Counted from the stretch's first letter, positions 10,122 through 21,013 are shown. The stretch is 22,294 bases of DNA from Bigelowiella natans CCMP2755 (GCA_000320545.1 ADNK01003379.1:1-22294); one strand, 5' to 3'. Numbers and translations are program-made. The notes: generated by a model not told the origin, from the sequence alone.

Positions 10122-13035
10122 GTATTCGTCTATATTATCGAATAAAACGCATAATTTCAGTCTCTTCACAAGCTAAGCTGCAACAGGAAGCTCAACAGGT
10201 GATAGTGTAGACCTCAATTACCTGCATTCCATATAAATACATGATACTGATATTTAAAAAATTAAAAATAGGCTACCTTACTTTTCTTTATTATCAATCT
10301 GTTCTCTCTCTCCTTTCTCTTTCTAATACAAGCGTTCTCGCTACTCAACCTCTCGTTTCATACCAGATTCAAGAAACTCTAAATGAAAACGCACTATTCT
10401 TCAACGGAAACGGAAACGACAACGAAGGAGAGAGAACCAAAGAAGAGGACAGAAAGGAAGACATCAACGAGAGCCAATCTGCAAATGGAGGGGGGGGAGT
10501 AGAAGCGGAAGAATCGGCTCGACTCGATAGGATTTCCAGCACCAACGACCAGAAAGGACCTTATGGTATGGAACACAAGGTGGAATTGACCTTGAATGTC
10601 GACAAATTCTCTGAAGTCAGAAACATGAAAACATATCTCTACGTCAACGGTCATCGTTCAAATAGTGTATTTCGAGTAAGCAGACGAACAAAGGACACAG
10701 TAGTGTATGATGGTAAAACCGAAGGGTTTCAGGAACTGGGATTATTAGTTTCCTTCTCAAGAAATGATGGTCTCGCACAAGTCCGTAAGAAAGTAATCGG
10801 AGATGCTCCACTCTACATATGTGGGAAAATCACGTTGTGGAGCAACAGGCCCATAGGCACAGTGAATATTCTGGACAAAAATGGATCTGCATTTAAAGAG
10901 AAAAATTATCCAGCAAAGCTGTACCCGCCGAGCACATCCTCGAGCAGCTCCTCGTCTTCTACATCATCTTCATCTTCGAGCTCGAAATTAACACCGGTTG
11001 ACAAATTGCGGACGAAAGGAAAAGGTGGTTGTTATATTAGAGACGATCAACTCCCTAATCTATGTGCAATCCTTCCACACCAGACTTTCCATCAGAAGCA
11101 AGTTTTTAGCATGCACCCTTAAGAACGACACGAGTTTACACTTAATATCAAATCCAAACTGTTAAATTTGAGGTTGTTGAATTCTCGGATAGAGAGAACT
11201 GATGCCGAACATTTGTTTTAATATTGGGAAGAAAAACTATAAGATACCATAAATGAATGATTTTGAAGTTGTAGCTATGAACAAACATTAAAATATGGAT
11301 AAATTTGATGATTTTAAAAATGCGACAATGACAATTAGATCTTAGAGACGAGGAATCAGAGAAAAAGTGCCAGCTCGAATTCGGTATTAAACTTAAGATG
11401 ACTAAAAATGACGCTGAGGTATACTGCGAGAGGTTATCCGAAGCCCTTAAATTGATGAAGGAGGTGTTTGCAGTGATTCCGAGGGAATATAGAGATGAGA
11501 AAACAGATACCATCAGTCGTCAAATGATCGCAGATAACTCAAAAAATGAAACCTTAGTTGCGGTCTCGCTGAAGTTAATGAAGGTAACTTACGTACGACA
11601 AAGAATGATGTTTGTACCACCATATTATAGCTGAATTATTAGGCGAAATACTCTGTATCAAACGTGGCCAAAGTGTTACAAAGAACCTTAAATCTTTGGG
11701 ACGGGACAACTCAACTTCCACACGGTGTGTACAAAGGAGGATCCCCGGTAGTCACCAAGGGATGCATCAAAATAACCCAATTTTTCAAAATGGGAGCAGT
11801 TGCTAAAGCTTCAGAGATGTTGAAATGGATATTTAACGAGGAAAAACATCTGATGAGTACTCTCACGTTTAATGGAGAAGCGGTAAGCGAGCTCGACATC
11901 GAATATTTTTCTCCTGATCAATCAAATAAATTAGGGATACCAAACAAGGTATATACTGAGAGAAACTGAATATGATTACAAAGATCCTAGAAAATCACAA
12001 TTTTTCTTGTCGTCTGGCCGTTTTGTTGTGCTCGGGATTCATTTATGTAGGTGTGGTTCGTATTTCCCAACGTTACAGAGCAGCTCAGTCAACGAGTGAA
12101 CTCTTTCCTCCAAGAGCATCCTTTTCTTGAGCAGCAGCCTTATCGTCATGAAAGTTTTCCGGATATAGAGCTGCAACAGGTAGTAGTGAGTGTTTGGTTA
12201 AGAGTGAGTAACATCTTTGTGCTCTATATGATGAATATCTGTGCCTACGTTATATTTCAAATAAGTTTTCCTTTGCAATTATATGGTGTTTGTCTCTTTT
12301 ATTATTTTGTCGATGTTTATTCTTTGGGCCTAGCTATTCTGTGATAGCAATATAGCATTATGTTACCATTTACATTTTTATTTACCACAATCTCGAGTGC
12401 TCTCCCATCAACTAAATCTTATAATGATCTTTCTTTCCTCTTTCTGATCGAATCTCCGATTTCTTCAAATCTGCCATCCTTTTTCACATATCACTCTGAC
12501 CTTCCTTCCACAATAGATCAAGATTTCGTCGATGACGAAGGCATTACGACCAGGTATTGTTACTACCGTAGAAGCAAGCTTATTAATATAGACTTTATCG
12601 AATATCTTCTATATCCTCATATTTCCACATTTATACATCTTGGAAAAGTGATAAATCATGTGTTTTTTGAACAAAAGCAGCAGGATAATGAACCAGATTA
12701 ATTTAGTCTGATTGATAGGGTTTTTGAATGAAACCTCATTCCATTTCCTATACCATTTTTCTTTTGTTGCTTTCGCTGCATGCTCTATCATAGGAGGAGG
12801 GGATACCTCCATATCCATGTCGAAACCTGAATTCCAGATGAGGGATTGCAATCACATGGGGCACGATGAAGCTCAGATGAATTTGGATGATTCCAAGGAT
12901 GAGAGCTATGATAGAAGCACCAGCATCGGTCTTTCTACTTCCGCAGCTATCAACTCTACAGCTACGGTAACTGATGTAACGATGCTAGCCTCCTCGTTTA
13001 ATAGATAAAACAGCATATACTTACAGAGAAAAAGG

Positions 13036-13087
<52 letters not shown>

Positions 13088-15870
13088 AACGAAGCAAGGT
13101 AGAAAAAGGAGAATCAAGAAAAGGTTATGTCGAGAATGCATTCATACCATATTCATTAAAGGGCATATTATTGCCGCTCCTCCTTATATTATTGATTGAG
13201 TCGCTGCTTAATTTAACACAACTAAAAAGGTACAGTACGATGCTGCTTTATGCGATGATTATGCAAGAAAAGACTTGGATTCGATGCGCCGATTTGTGAC
13301 GAATGTTAACGTTGACACCAAGGATATATATGGATGGACTCCCCTCCACCGTGCTGCTCACTTTAGTCATATAGAGGCAATGCAGTACCTTGTGGAGAAG
13401 GCCAACGCCAACGTCGAGGCCAAGGATAACGATGGATCGACACCCCTCCACAGTGCTGCTCGATATGGCCATGTTGATGCGGTGCAGCACCTTGTCGAGA
13501 AGGCCAACGCCAACGTCGAGGCCAAGGATAACGATGGATGGACTCCCCTCCACCGTGCTGCTCACTTTAGTCATATAGAGGCAATGCAGTACCTTGTGGA
13601 GAAGGCCAACGCCAACGTCGAGGCCAAGGATAACGATGGATGGACACCCCTCCACCGTGCTACTCGTAATGGCCATGTTGATGCGGTGCAGTACCTTGTG
13701 GAGAAGGCCAACGCCAACGTCGAGGCCAAGGATAACGATGGATGCACACCCCTCAGCTATGCTGCTCGTAATGGCCAGGTTGTTTCAATGCAGTACCTTA
13801 CCGAGAAGGCCAACGCCAACGTTGACCCCAAGAATGACTTGAAATCCACATCCATCCACTACGCTGCTCAAATTGGTCATATTGATGCATTGCAGTGCCT
13901 TGTGGAGAAGGCCAACGTCAACGTCGAGGCCAAGGATATATATGGATGCACACCCCTCCACAGTGCTGCTCGATATGGCTATGTTGATGCGGTGCAGTAC
14001 CTTACCGAGAAGGCCAACGCCAACGTCGAGGCCAAGGATATATATGGATGGACATCCCTCCACTATGCTACTCGTAATGGCCAGGTTGATGCGGTGCAGT
14101 ACCTTGTCGAGAAGGCCAACGCCAACGTCGAGGCCAAGAATAATCATGGATGCACACCCCTCCACTATGCTGCTCGTAATGGCCAGGTTGATGCGGTGCA
14201 GTACCTTGTCGAGAAGGCCAACGCCAACGTCGAGGCCAAGACTAACGTTGGATGGACATCCCTCCACTATGCTGCTAGTAATGGCCATGTTGATGCGGTG
14301 CAGTACCTTACCGAGAAGGCCAACGCCAACGTCGAGGCCAAGGATATATATGGATGCACACCCCTCCACTATGCTGCTCGTAATGGCCAGGTTGATGCGG
14401 TGCAGTACCTTGTCGAGAAGGCCAACGCCAACGTCGAGGCCAAGACTAACGTTGGATGGACATCCCTCCACTATGCTGCTAGTAATGGCCATGTTGATGC
14501 GGTGCAGTACCTTGTCGAGAAGGCCAACGCCAACGTCGAGGCTAAGGATTACGATGGATGGACACCCCTTTACTATGCTACTTGTAATGGCCAGGTAGAT
14601 GCGATGCAGTACCTTGTCGAGAAGGCCAACGCCAACGTTGAGGCCAAGGATATCTATGGATACACACCGCTTGATATTACGATCAATGGCTCCGCAAGAG
14701 ATTATCTAAAGAAGGTATTCGCATTATCACTCCTTCGTCGCCGCATCAATTTCAAAGAAACAAACTTTCTTTTATCACATCAGGCTGTACAAGCTCGAAG
14801 AAAGAAAGAACAGGTAAGCGAGTGCAGAGTAGAAAAACCAGCCAAAAAAAATAAAGATAGTTTAAGCAGAATAAACGACTGAATCATAGCAACTTCCGTT
14901 GCAGATGAAGAACGAGGACTTTGAGCATTCGTCTTCGTCATTTAAATTGTTGGGAAAGCGTAATCGATCTGATCAAGACGCCCTATCCTTGGATCAACAA
15001 AAGCAAAAACTTCTACAAACCAAGGTGATTTGCGTGTAATAGCATATACTTGTAGCACAACACTATTCTATACTCTCGAGGGAGGCTCAATGCGACACAA
15101 TGTTATCATCAGGTGGTGGGGGGAGATCCCATCGTTGTCATCAAGGGTTTGAATCCGGACGATTACAAAGACGTTCGAAACAACAACACGTACCTTTGGA
15201 TAAACGGAGAACATCGCATAAAAGACATCGTTCGAGTCTGTAAGAGCAAGAATGCTGCCAAATACGACTATGATGGGACGGTGGAGCTGCATGGAGACAC
15301 TGATGAAAAGTTGACAGTTAGGTTTCTACGGTCTGATAATGGAAAAGTCCAGAGGATAACGCACAAACGTAAGGAATCCGCCACAATCAACCTCAGCGGA
15401 GAGATCATTCTCAAAAGCAACTTCCCGATTGAAAAGTTAGAGCTACTAGACGAAGATATGAAGCCAATAAAGAACAAAAAGTATAAGTGGTTGCTGTATG
15501 ATGAGCCTCACCAGCAGCCTCATCAATTTGATGCTGCTTTAATTGCTAAATACAAGTCATCCTCGCAACTTGCTAAGAAGCCTAAATTGTCACCTAAATC
15601 ATCTCCGAAAGTTAAATCTCCAAGTACTAAATACGTGCGTAAAACCAAGAAACGTCGTCTTGGAGATGTTGATAGCTCGCCAATGGAAACAGAAACTATA
15701 CAGGTACAGTAAAGTGAAAAAAAGTGAACGACTAAACATAAGATTGATTTGTTTTACTATTTGTAATAGATATTTAAAAATTCATGAATAAATCTTGATT
15801 AAAAACAAAATGGCATTGTATCTTTTCATAGGAAAACATTGTGCGAGTAAAGAAGGAACCTGGGACTTAA
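9670..15870 (+). CDS. Ankyrin-repeat protein with two copies of an unrecognised domain X, 15 exons, about 1350 aa
   Basis: Exons: 9670-9741, 9858-9938, 10058-10121, 10161-10198, 10367-11024, 11348-11583, 11643-11948, 12051-12179, 12517-12553, 12794-12966, 13236-14714, 14784-14813, 14905-15024, 15113-15703, 15832-15870. Phases agree. Order of parts: a SAM-like N terminus (about 15-70), a short Gln-rich helix, an acidic linker, X1 (about 155-274), poly-Ser, a helical region (about 305-530), a low-complexity linker, ankyrin repeats (about 599-1090), X2 (about 1146-1271), a basic tail with KKPKLSPK and KTKKRR, and the end VKKEPGT. The tail looks like a nuclear localisation signal with Ser-Pro sites, and VKKE fits a SUMO consensus. 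I infer a nuclear scaffold or DNA/chromatin regulator. The start follows an in-frame TAG and the codon context is good. The middle junctions (12179/12517/12794) and that at 11024/11348 are the weakest; the gene could be two. Confidence 0.8.
10574..10930 (+). other. Domain X, copy 1
   Basis: About 119 residues, entirely in one exon. Key conserved positions shared with copy 2: F/Y-x-[ED]-VRN-x2-TYL-x-[VI]-NG, RV near position 40, YDG-x2-E, L-x-V-x-F-x-R-x-[DN], G-[KE]-I-x-L-x-SN-x-PI, then [VL]-x-[IL]-LD and a KN/KKY-x3-LY end. The alternation of hydrophobic residues suggests a beta-rich fold. I do not recognise the family. Confidence 0.7.
10938..10986 (+). repeat. Poly-serine coding tract
   Basis: TCC/TCG/AGC/TCT-type codons encode two runs of Ser broken by Thr, just after domain X1. 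The mixed codons argue for selection on the peptide rather than simple nucleotide slippage. Confidence 0.85.
13020..13087. repeat. (GA)n microsatellite
   Basis: GAGA run with a few A insertions in the intron before the ankyrin exon. It is the only long simple-sequence tract I see in this gene's introns. Confidence 0.9.
13317..14711 (+). repeat. Tandem array of 102-bp ankyrin units
   Basis: Thirteen full 34-residue ankyrin repeats and one partial, all in exon 13236-14714. The unit consensus is KDxDGWTPLHYAARNGHVD followed by AVQYLVEKANANVEA. The helix hairpin and the TPLH motif are intact in most units; some read TSLH, TPLS or TSIH. DNA copies are nearly identical, including third codon positions, mainly in the EKANANVEAK block. 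The array is visibly richer in G+C than its flanks. A degenerate capping repeat lies at 13236-13316. Confidence 0.97.
15125..15502 (+). other. Domain X, copy 2
   Basis: Single-exon copy of the domain seen at 10574-10930, sharing VRN-x2-TYL, NG, RV, YDG, G-x-I-x-L-x-SN-x-PI, LD and LY. It differs by small indels near positions 35, 45 and 60. It precedes the basic tail (about 15575-15664). Function unknown. Confidence 0.7.
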
Positions 15871-17107
15871 ACGCAGGGACCTTTGAACCTCAAATATCAG
15901 CGATTTCTATGGAATCCAACTTTTTCTGTAATTTTTGAAGTGACAGTTAACAAATCGATGTGTAGTTCCTTGCTGCGTAGACCTCGTACGTGTAGTCAGC
16001 TAATCTACTGGTCTTATGTAGTGCAGCAGCTTGCTAATTGCAATGATCACGGTCGTCTATCTATCTATCTAGCTAGCTAGCTAGCTATACATGCATTGCT
16101 GCCGCTTGCAAGGTTAGTAGAGTCACACAAATCATGCACTTTGACCTCGTGCCATCAGACAAGCAAGCTATCTAGCTATGACAGACCTAGAGAGGGCGAA
16201 TAAACACCAGATGTGATCTAGGTGATTCTCTAGATTCTCAGCGCGATGCATCATGTGCGTCATGCTAGCATGTACTAGTGTAGCATCGCTAGATCGGTGT
16301 GATCTAGATGATTGTCATGAGTGCAACATTTAGGTGTGCACACTTAGCTAGTTAGGTTGCACGCAGCACAGCTAGACAGAGACACAGAGATAGCAATGAG
16401 CTAGATGAGGTTTAGACCATGCTAGCATAGCATGCGATAATTGGCTGTCATTCAGCGCTACGTTAAAAATACCAAGCTGGGTTTGCAATAGCCCTCAGTA
16501 AGCTACATTGATGATTTGTAAATCTAGAAATGCAATCAACTTGCAATGCTAGAATGATAGCTGTTGAAATCTATTGCTACCATTGAGATTGTGAGATGAC
16601 GAACTAAGGCCCTTGCGGTAGCTCATCTAGCAGTCTAGCAGTGCTCGAAGTATGTGCTACGATGGCTTATTTCTTCTTCCATAAAGTACCAGCCGATTCC
16701 ATCTCAGAGACATATGCGAGGACTCGAGTTGCGCTGATTGCCTTCTTGCTAAATTCTACTTCCGAAGTGTTCCTTTTCTCCCCCCCCTAATTAGCACATT
16801 GCGAATACGTTGACGATCTTGCGATGATCATGAGCGGGTATGCATGTCTATATGTGGTCTTGCATTCTATCACATGTCATTGAATCAAAATATAGTAAAC
16901 ACCCTGCACTATATTTTAGCTAGCTAGCTAGAGGCGAAACGTAAGAGGGGCATCATCCGCACCATGTAGAGAGGGGGCTCTGGTCTATAGGCCATTTTGC
17001 TTTCTATCGTCACGCGTCCTGTTTAAACCGAGATGCGAACAAGAAAAGTGAAGAAGGGAACAAGTACAAGATATGTTGATTCTTGAGTGAGTGAGTGTGT
17101 GTATGTA
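15871..17107. other. CTAG-rich intergenic region between convergent genes
   Basis: No gene is supported, except a possible last CUTC exon on the minus strand at 16924-17018 (it contains SKMAYRPEP, like the CutC C terminus, but needs a different phase from the exon before it). From about 16050 to 16640 the tetramer CTAG occurs many times over random expectation, with a CTAT/CTAG run at 16056-16088 and GCTAGCTAGCTAG again near 16918-16932. Other palindromes (GCATGC, TGCA, GATC) are also frequent. Confidence 0.7.
16056..16088. repeat. (CTAT)n(CTAG)n tetranucleotide repeat
   Basis: CTAT units change to CTAG units by a single-base step. Near the core of the CTAG-rich region. Confidence 0.95.
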
Positions 17108-17840
17108 TTAAATAGAATCATAATCGAAACGGCAAACCTGCAGTCCCGTGAGCTTCGCTGATGCCCTACAAATCCGCACCAAATTCTCAGAAGAGGGAGA
17201 GAATTAGGAAACACGTGCGGGAGGAAGATGCAATGCGACACATACGACCGTTTCCTCCATAATGCTTCTGACGTTTTGCACCGTCACGCCGCCCCCCGCA
17301 ATGATGCCTGATGGACATTTGGGAAACACATCCCCCCCCCCCCCCCCAGACACATTTGTTTTTGTTAGCAGAAACGATGCCAAAGTAATATGGCAGCGAC
17401 TTTCAGTGTACAGATATGACACTACGTGTGTGTGTGGAATACATATCAGAACTACACTTACCGATCTCGCCATCCGCGCGGTTGACAAGTGTCCGAATCT
17501 GGTAAGGGGGGTGGGGGGGTGGAGAGGGAGAAGGGATAAGGTTGGGTGAAATTTGCTGTACATCGGTTTCGCAACCACACTCTGCAAATAGCGGGCAAGC
17601 TGAGACGCATGGCCTGATTAGATTCGGAAGATGAGCTGTGTTGCTTACTAAGTTCTTCGCGTCCATCGTTCCTAACAAAATAGTGTTAAATAGCATCAGC
17701 TTGTAGCAGTGGTTATGCACGCGAAAACTCACTATTCCTACACGTGCTAGCGTTGGTATTATCACCTGCTGATGGCTGCTGCCCCGATGTCAATATCCGA
17801 TCAACCTGCGAGTACATACAGGGAAAGAGAGGAAGAGAGC

Positions 17841-17871
<31 letters not shown>

Positions 17872-19211
17872 CACGAGAACAATCAGCGTTTTCTCAAACA
17901 CAAAGCTTAAGAATGATACGGGCTGACAAGACAAGAAAACGACATCTGAGCGATATTTCCGCCATTTAGTCAGCGATGATACGACCTCTAAAGCCACGCA
18001 TGCGTCCAGTGCTGCTATCGGATCTCGGGTAACCTTGAAGAGAGCGTATCGTTCGGATACTTCAGCTTTTGTTGCATCATCTCAAGTTTACCAACATTAG
18101 TAGCCGCCCCCCGCCCCCCTCCCCCTTCCCCTCTCTACGGCTAAACGTCGGTGATAGTCGTACGTCGAAGGCCCTGTGGAACGTAACGCTCATTGGCCTG
18201 ACGAGAGGGAGGAGGAGTTGTGAGGCTTTATGGCTGTGGGAGAACAGGAAAACGCGAAAGAGAAACCTCGATGCTTCCACGAGCGCGCCCATACGCTCTC
18301 GATCAACAGCGCCGTCCTTGTCTAAAGTACCCAACACCTGATGGGTATATTGATATTCGTCAGAAGGAGGGGGCGGAAGAATAACGCATGTGTGAACGAT
18401 GGCTGACCACGCCGTCAGCTCCCATCGCTTTGAAAGCTTCGATGCTGGCCTTCATCACATCGATTTCCAAGTCGGAGTAGAGGAAATCACCGCCCCGCGG
18501 CCTTTCATAGCACAACAGTGCAACGGCAATTTGGCAGGGGCCGGTCGCACGCGTTGTCGATGACATGAAAATCGCAACAATGCGCCAGATTAGAATGGGA
18601 TTATATCGGTAGGTCATTTCTCATGCCTCTCTCACTATCATAACACGACAGCTAAACTACTACTACTGCTACTGCCGCTTGCTGCCTCTGCAACCTGATC
18701 AGAACGTGGATCGGAATTCCAACCTTCTCCCTATAGAGAGTCAAACGAGGAAGGAGGGGATAGCACTTCAATCAGTACAACCAGAGCAAAAGTCAATACC
18801 ATACGATAACAATCTTTGAGAAATAACCTCAAAACCCGAAACATTCCAGGGCTTGGAGTGACCCCCCCCTCGATCAGGTTGGCGCATAGCTCTAGCCTTC
18901 GCGCGCCTCCCTTCTCCGCTTCGATTCCTTTCAAACGCGTTGAAAGGTTTATGGGGCGAAATCAACACGTCATTTGCGATGCGCGTTTCTGCTGGTAAGT
19001 TACCCGATTCGACAGAGTCCACACACGCTTCGAACAGCGGTGTTGTCCCCCCCCTCTCTGAGCGGCTATTCGTAGGAGAAACAGCAGTTTTCGCAGCAGC
19101 GGAAGCTGTCAATATGAAGCTTTGGTCGGTACCCGAAGAACACAGTCTCGCCGACAGCATGCCTGCGCAGCCTCCGATCATTCCACCGAGGAACGCGCGC
19201 CGGAACGCCAT
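17108..19211 (-). CDS. CUTC: CutC family protein (copper homeostasis protein homologue), 12 exons, about 275 aa
   Basis: Exons, 5' to 3' on the minus strand: 19211-19004, 18927-18828, 18730-18695, 18501-18408, 18337-18267, 18197-18164, 18033-17986, 17805-17766, 17671-17649, 17498-17462, 17307-17249, 17185-17108. Phases agree. CutC proteins are TIM-barrel proteins linked to copper handling, with no settled enzymatic activity. Seen in order: FEACVDSVESG, EKGGARRLELCANLIEGG, HVLIRPRGGDFLYSD, GADGVVLGTLDKDGAVD, PMSVTFHRAFDVTRDP, VDRILTSG and IIAGGGVTVQNV, all family hallmarks. A leader of about 58 residues with Arg and a hydrophobic stretch (MAFRRAFLGGMIGG) precedes the barrel and may target an organelle. 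Odd: TSGQ in place of TSGG, and RICRAS where the family usually has an F-H pair before A-S-A. The C terminus is uncertain: it ends at TAA in the last exon, or continues into 17018-16924. Confidence 0.9.
17332..17347. repeat. Poly-C run (poly-G in the CUTC transcript)
   Basis: Sixteen C residues in the intron between the tenth and eleventh CUTC exons. On the transcript it is a G run about 25 bases before the acceptor, the reverse of a normal polypyrimidine tract. Confidence 0.9.
17838..17872. repeat. (GA)n microsatellite
   Basis: On the CUTC transcript this is a CT run ahead of the acceptor at 17806-17807, where it can act as a polypyrimidine tract. Confidence 0.93.
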
Positions 19212-19498
19212 TGTTCGGGCCGAGTTTTCGCTGGATCGATCGTCATTTCAGCCCTGCGACAAGGAAAATATGCTAATAGTATTGCTGAGTTACCTGCAAT
19301 TCTTCCTGAACTTACTGCTCCAGAAATAATATCTGTTTTCGAATAGCGACATACTTTTTTTGTAATTTCTGGAATAAATTCAGTGCATTTTACCGATTTA
19401 TTAGAATAACCGGAAAATAATAAATCGTAATTTCCCAACCAGGCTGCTGCTTCTCTTGCCTGCCCCCTTCAAGCAGCCCCCACACCGGATTTAACACG
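19212..19498. promoter_or_regulatory. Shared head-to-head intergenic region
   Basis: The CUTC start codon (minus strand, 19211) and the start of the plus-strand gene (19499) are 287 bp apart, so both promoters must fall here unless there are upstream leader exons. An AT-rich centre (about 19325-19435) contains AATAAATT and AATAATAAATCG. G+C-rich shoulders lie next to each gene. No single promoter element can be named with confidence. Confidence 0.5.
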
Positions 19499-20787
19499 AT
19501 GTCCTCGTCGTCCCAATGCGCCCTCAGGGTGTCTCTCAGCGCAAGCATTTTCCTTCTGGGCATGATCTGGGTGTGTACCATGATCGGCCATGCGAAATAT
19601 GAAGGCTTTCGAGTCGCAGCGCCGCTTGCTCGTCAGTCCACGTCGACGATGACAAGAGCTTTCTACAAGCCCGTCCCTGCTACCGAGGGATGCGCCACAC
19701 CAAAAACAGCAATATTCGCGGAAAGCAGACGGGATCAGCATCCGTCCCAGCGGTTTTCCACCCAAATCTTCCAAAACAGCCGCAGATTTCGACGCGCCGC
19801 CGGTAGCTCGAGTCGTGTTGCTCAGGTGCGCATTTCTCGAGCCTTTTGATCTGGGCCTGTGTGCCGTTATTATTCCTGGACTCATGTTGTACGTTGATCT
19901 TGCGATGATGTTGTATGCTATCGACTGAACTGCGATGAGTGGAGTAGTAGCCTTTGTGACAGGGTTCTGCTTTGCTTGCATGCTGTTTGCCACCTCGCTG
20001 TTGTGACCTCCGCTCTAATGAGCCTCTCAATGCAATTTCCTTGACATTTATAATTTTATAATAAATAAATGCGACGAGGAGATTGAGAGGAAGTTGAAGT
20101 CAGAGAAACTGCGCTTGTTCCCTATCTCTCTTCGATTTCTTCATCATTTCTCTCTTCAATGAAATAATTCCAGGATATCCTCACTGTGAACGCTGTAGCA
20201 CCTGCGGTCATTTTTGGTGGAGGGCGCGTGGGCCAGGCATTGAAAGAGGTTCAGATATATTCTTTCATCATCACACGCGGGACTCTGCCGCCATCGTTTC
20301 CTTTTGGTTTTTCGGAGCGATTTTGGGGATGTAATAGCCAAATTCAATGCATCGTTTTTCTATCTCCTATTGCCTCTCTCCTTTTCCAATAAATTGCATT
20401 TTATATTGTTGATATAGATGGGAGAGGGGCAGGACGTGATTCTAAAGCGCCATGATCCATGGCCAGAGGATGCTCCGGAAGGTGGGCTAAGGAAGGGGGG
20501 GGGGGGATGTTGATAGGAGACCTCGAATACTGTGCTGTTTCATTGCATATGTAGATTTAATTTGACACTACATGTGAATACGCGATTATATGAGTGTGGA
20601 ACGTTGTAAGAATTCATACTTCAGGCATTGGTTGATGAAGGGGGGGGCAGGGCGCATGTTTTCATATACGTGAGGATTTTTATGATTGTAAGTAAATGAG
20701 TATATATGTGTGCGTTATATATCAGGACCCATTTTTGTCGCGACTAGGAACGATGCGCTTGACGGTGCTAGTTGACCACACATTTAT

Positions 20788-20833
<46 letters not shown>

Positions 20834-20981
20834 AAGCAGTGGGGGAAGGGGAAAATCTTCGGTGTGTGAGATTTTGATAATTTTTAAGGGATCCTCTATT
20901 GTTCATATTGATGCTCGAAATCATTAGTGACGAGTCAATCAATACCATCCTCCGCCTCTCTTCCTTCCTTGCAACCGATGG

Positions 20982-21013
<32 letters not shown>

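Noticed and set aside
10241-10366. ATG at 10241 with a hydrophobic stretch as the start of a separate secreted protein
   Set aside because: The hydrophobic part is a pyrimidine-rich intron end (CTCTCTCTCC ... TACCAG). Splicing from 10198 to 10367 joins two Gln-rich coil segments in phase.
13785-14492. Long open frame (235 codons) on the minus strand across the ankyrin array, with a second one at 13248-13676
   Set aside because: The 102-bp unit is a multiple of three, so a frame free of stops in one unit stays open through all copies. The product is a simple repeat mirror of the ankyrin coding strand.
13873-14598. Second plus-strand frame open for 241 codons in the ankyrin array (Arg/Pro/Thr-rich)
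   Set aside because: Same repeat artefact. The ankyrin frame has clear TPLH motifs and joins its neighbours by splicing.
14715-14783. Read-through of the 69-base stretch as coding (no stop, multiple of three)
   Set aside because: It starts GTATTC, ends with a pyrimidine-rich TATCACATCAG and breaks into non-repeat sequence. An intron is more likely, though retention as a variant is possible.
17744-17926. Glu/Arg dipeptide-rich frames over GA runs (also near 2123-2359 and 20784-21179)
   Set aside because: These are translations of microsatellites inside introns, not proteins.
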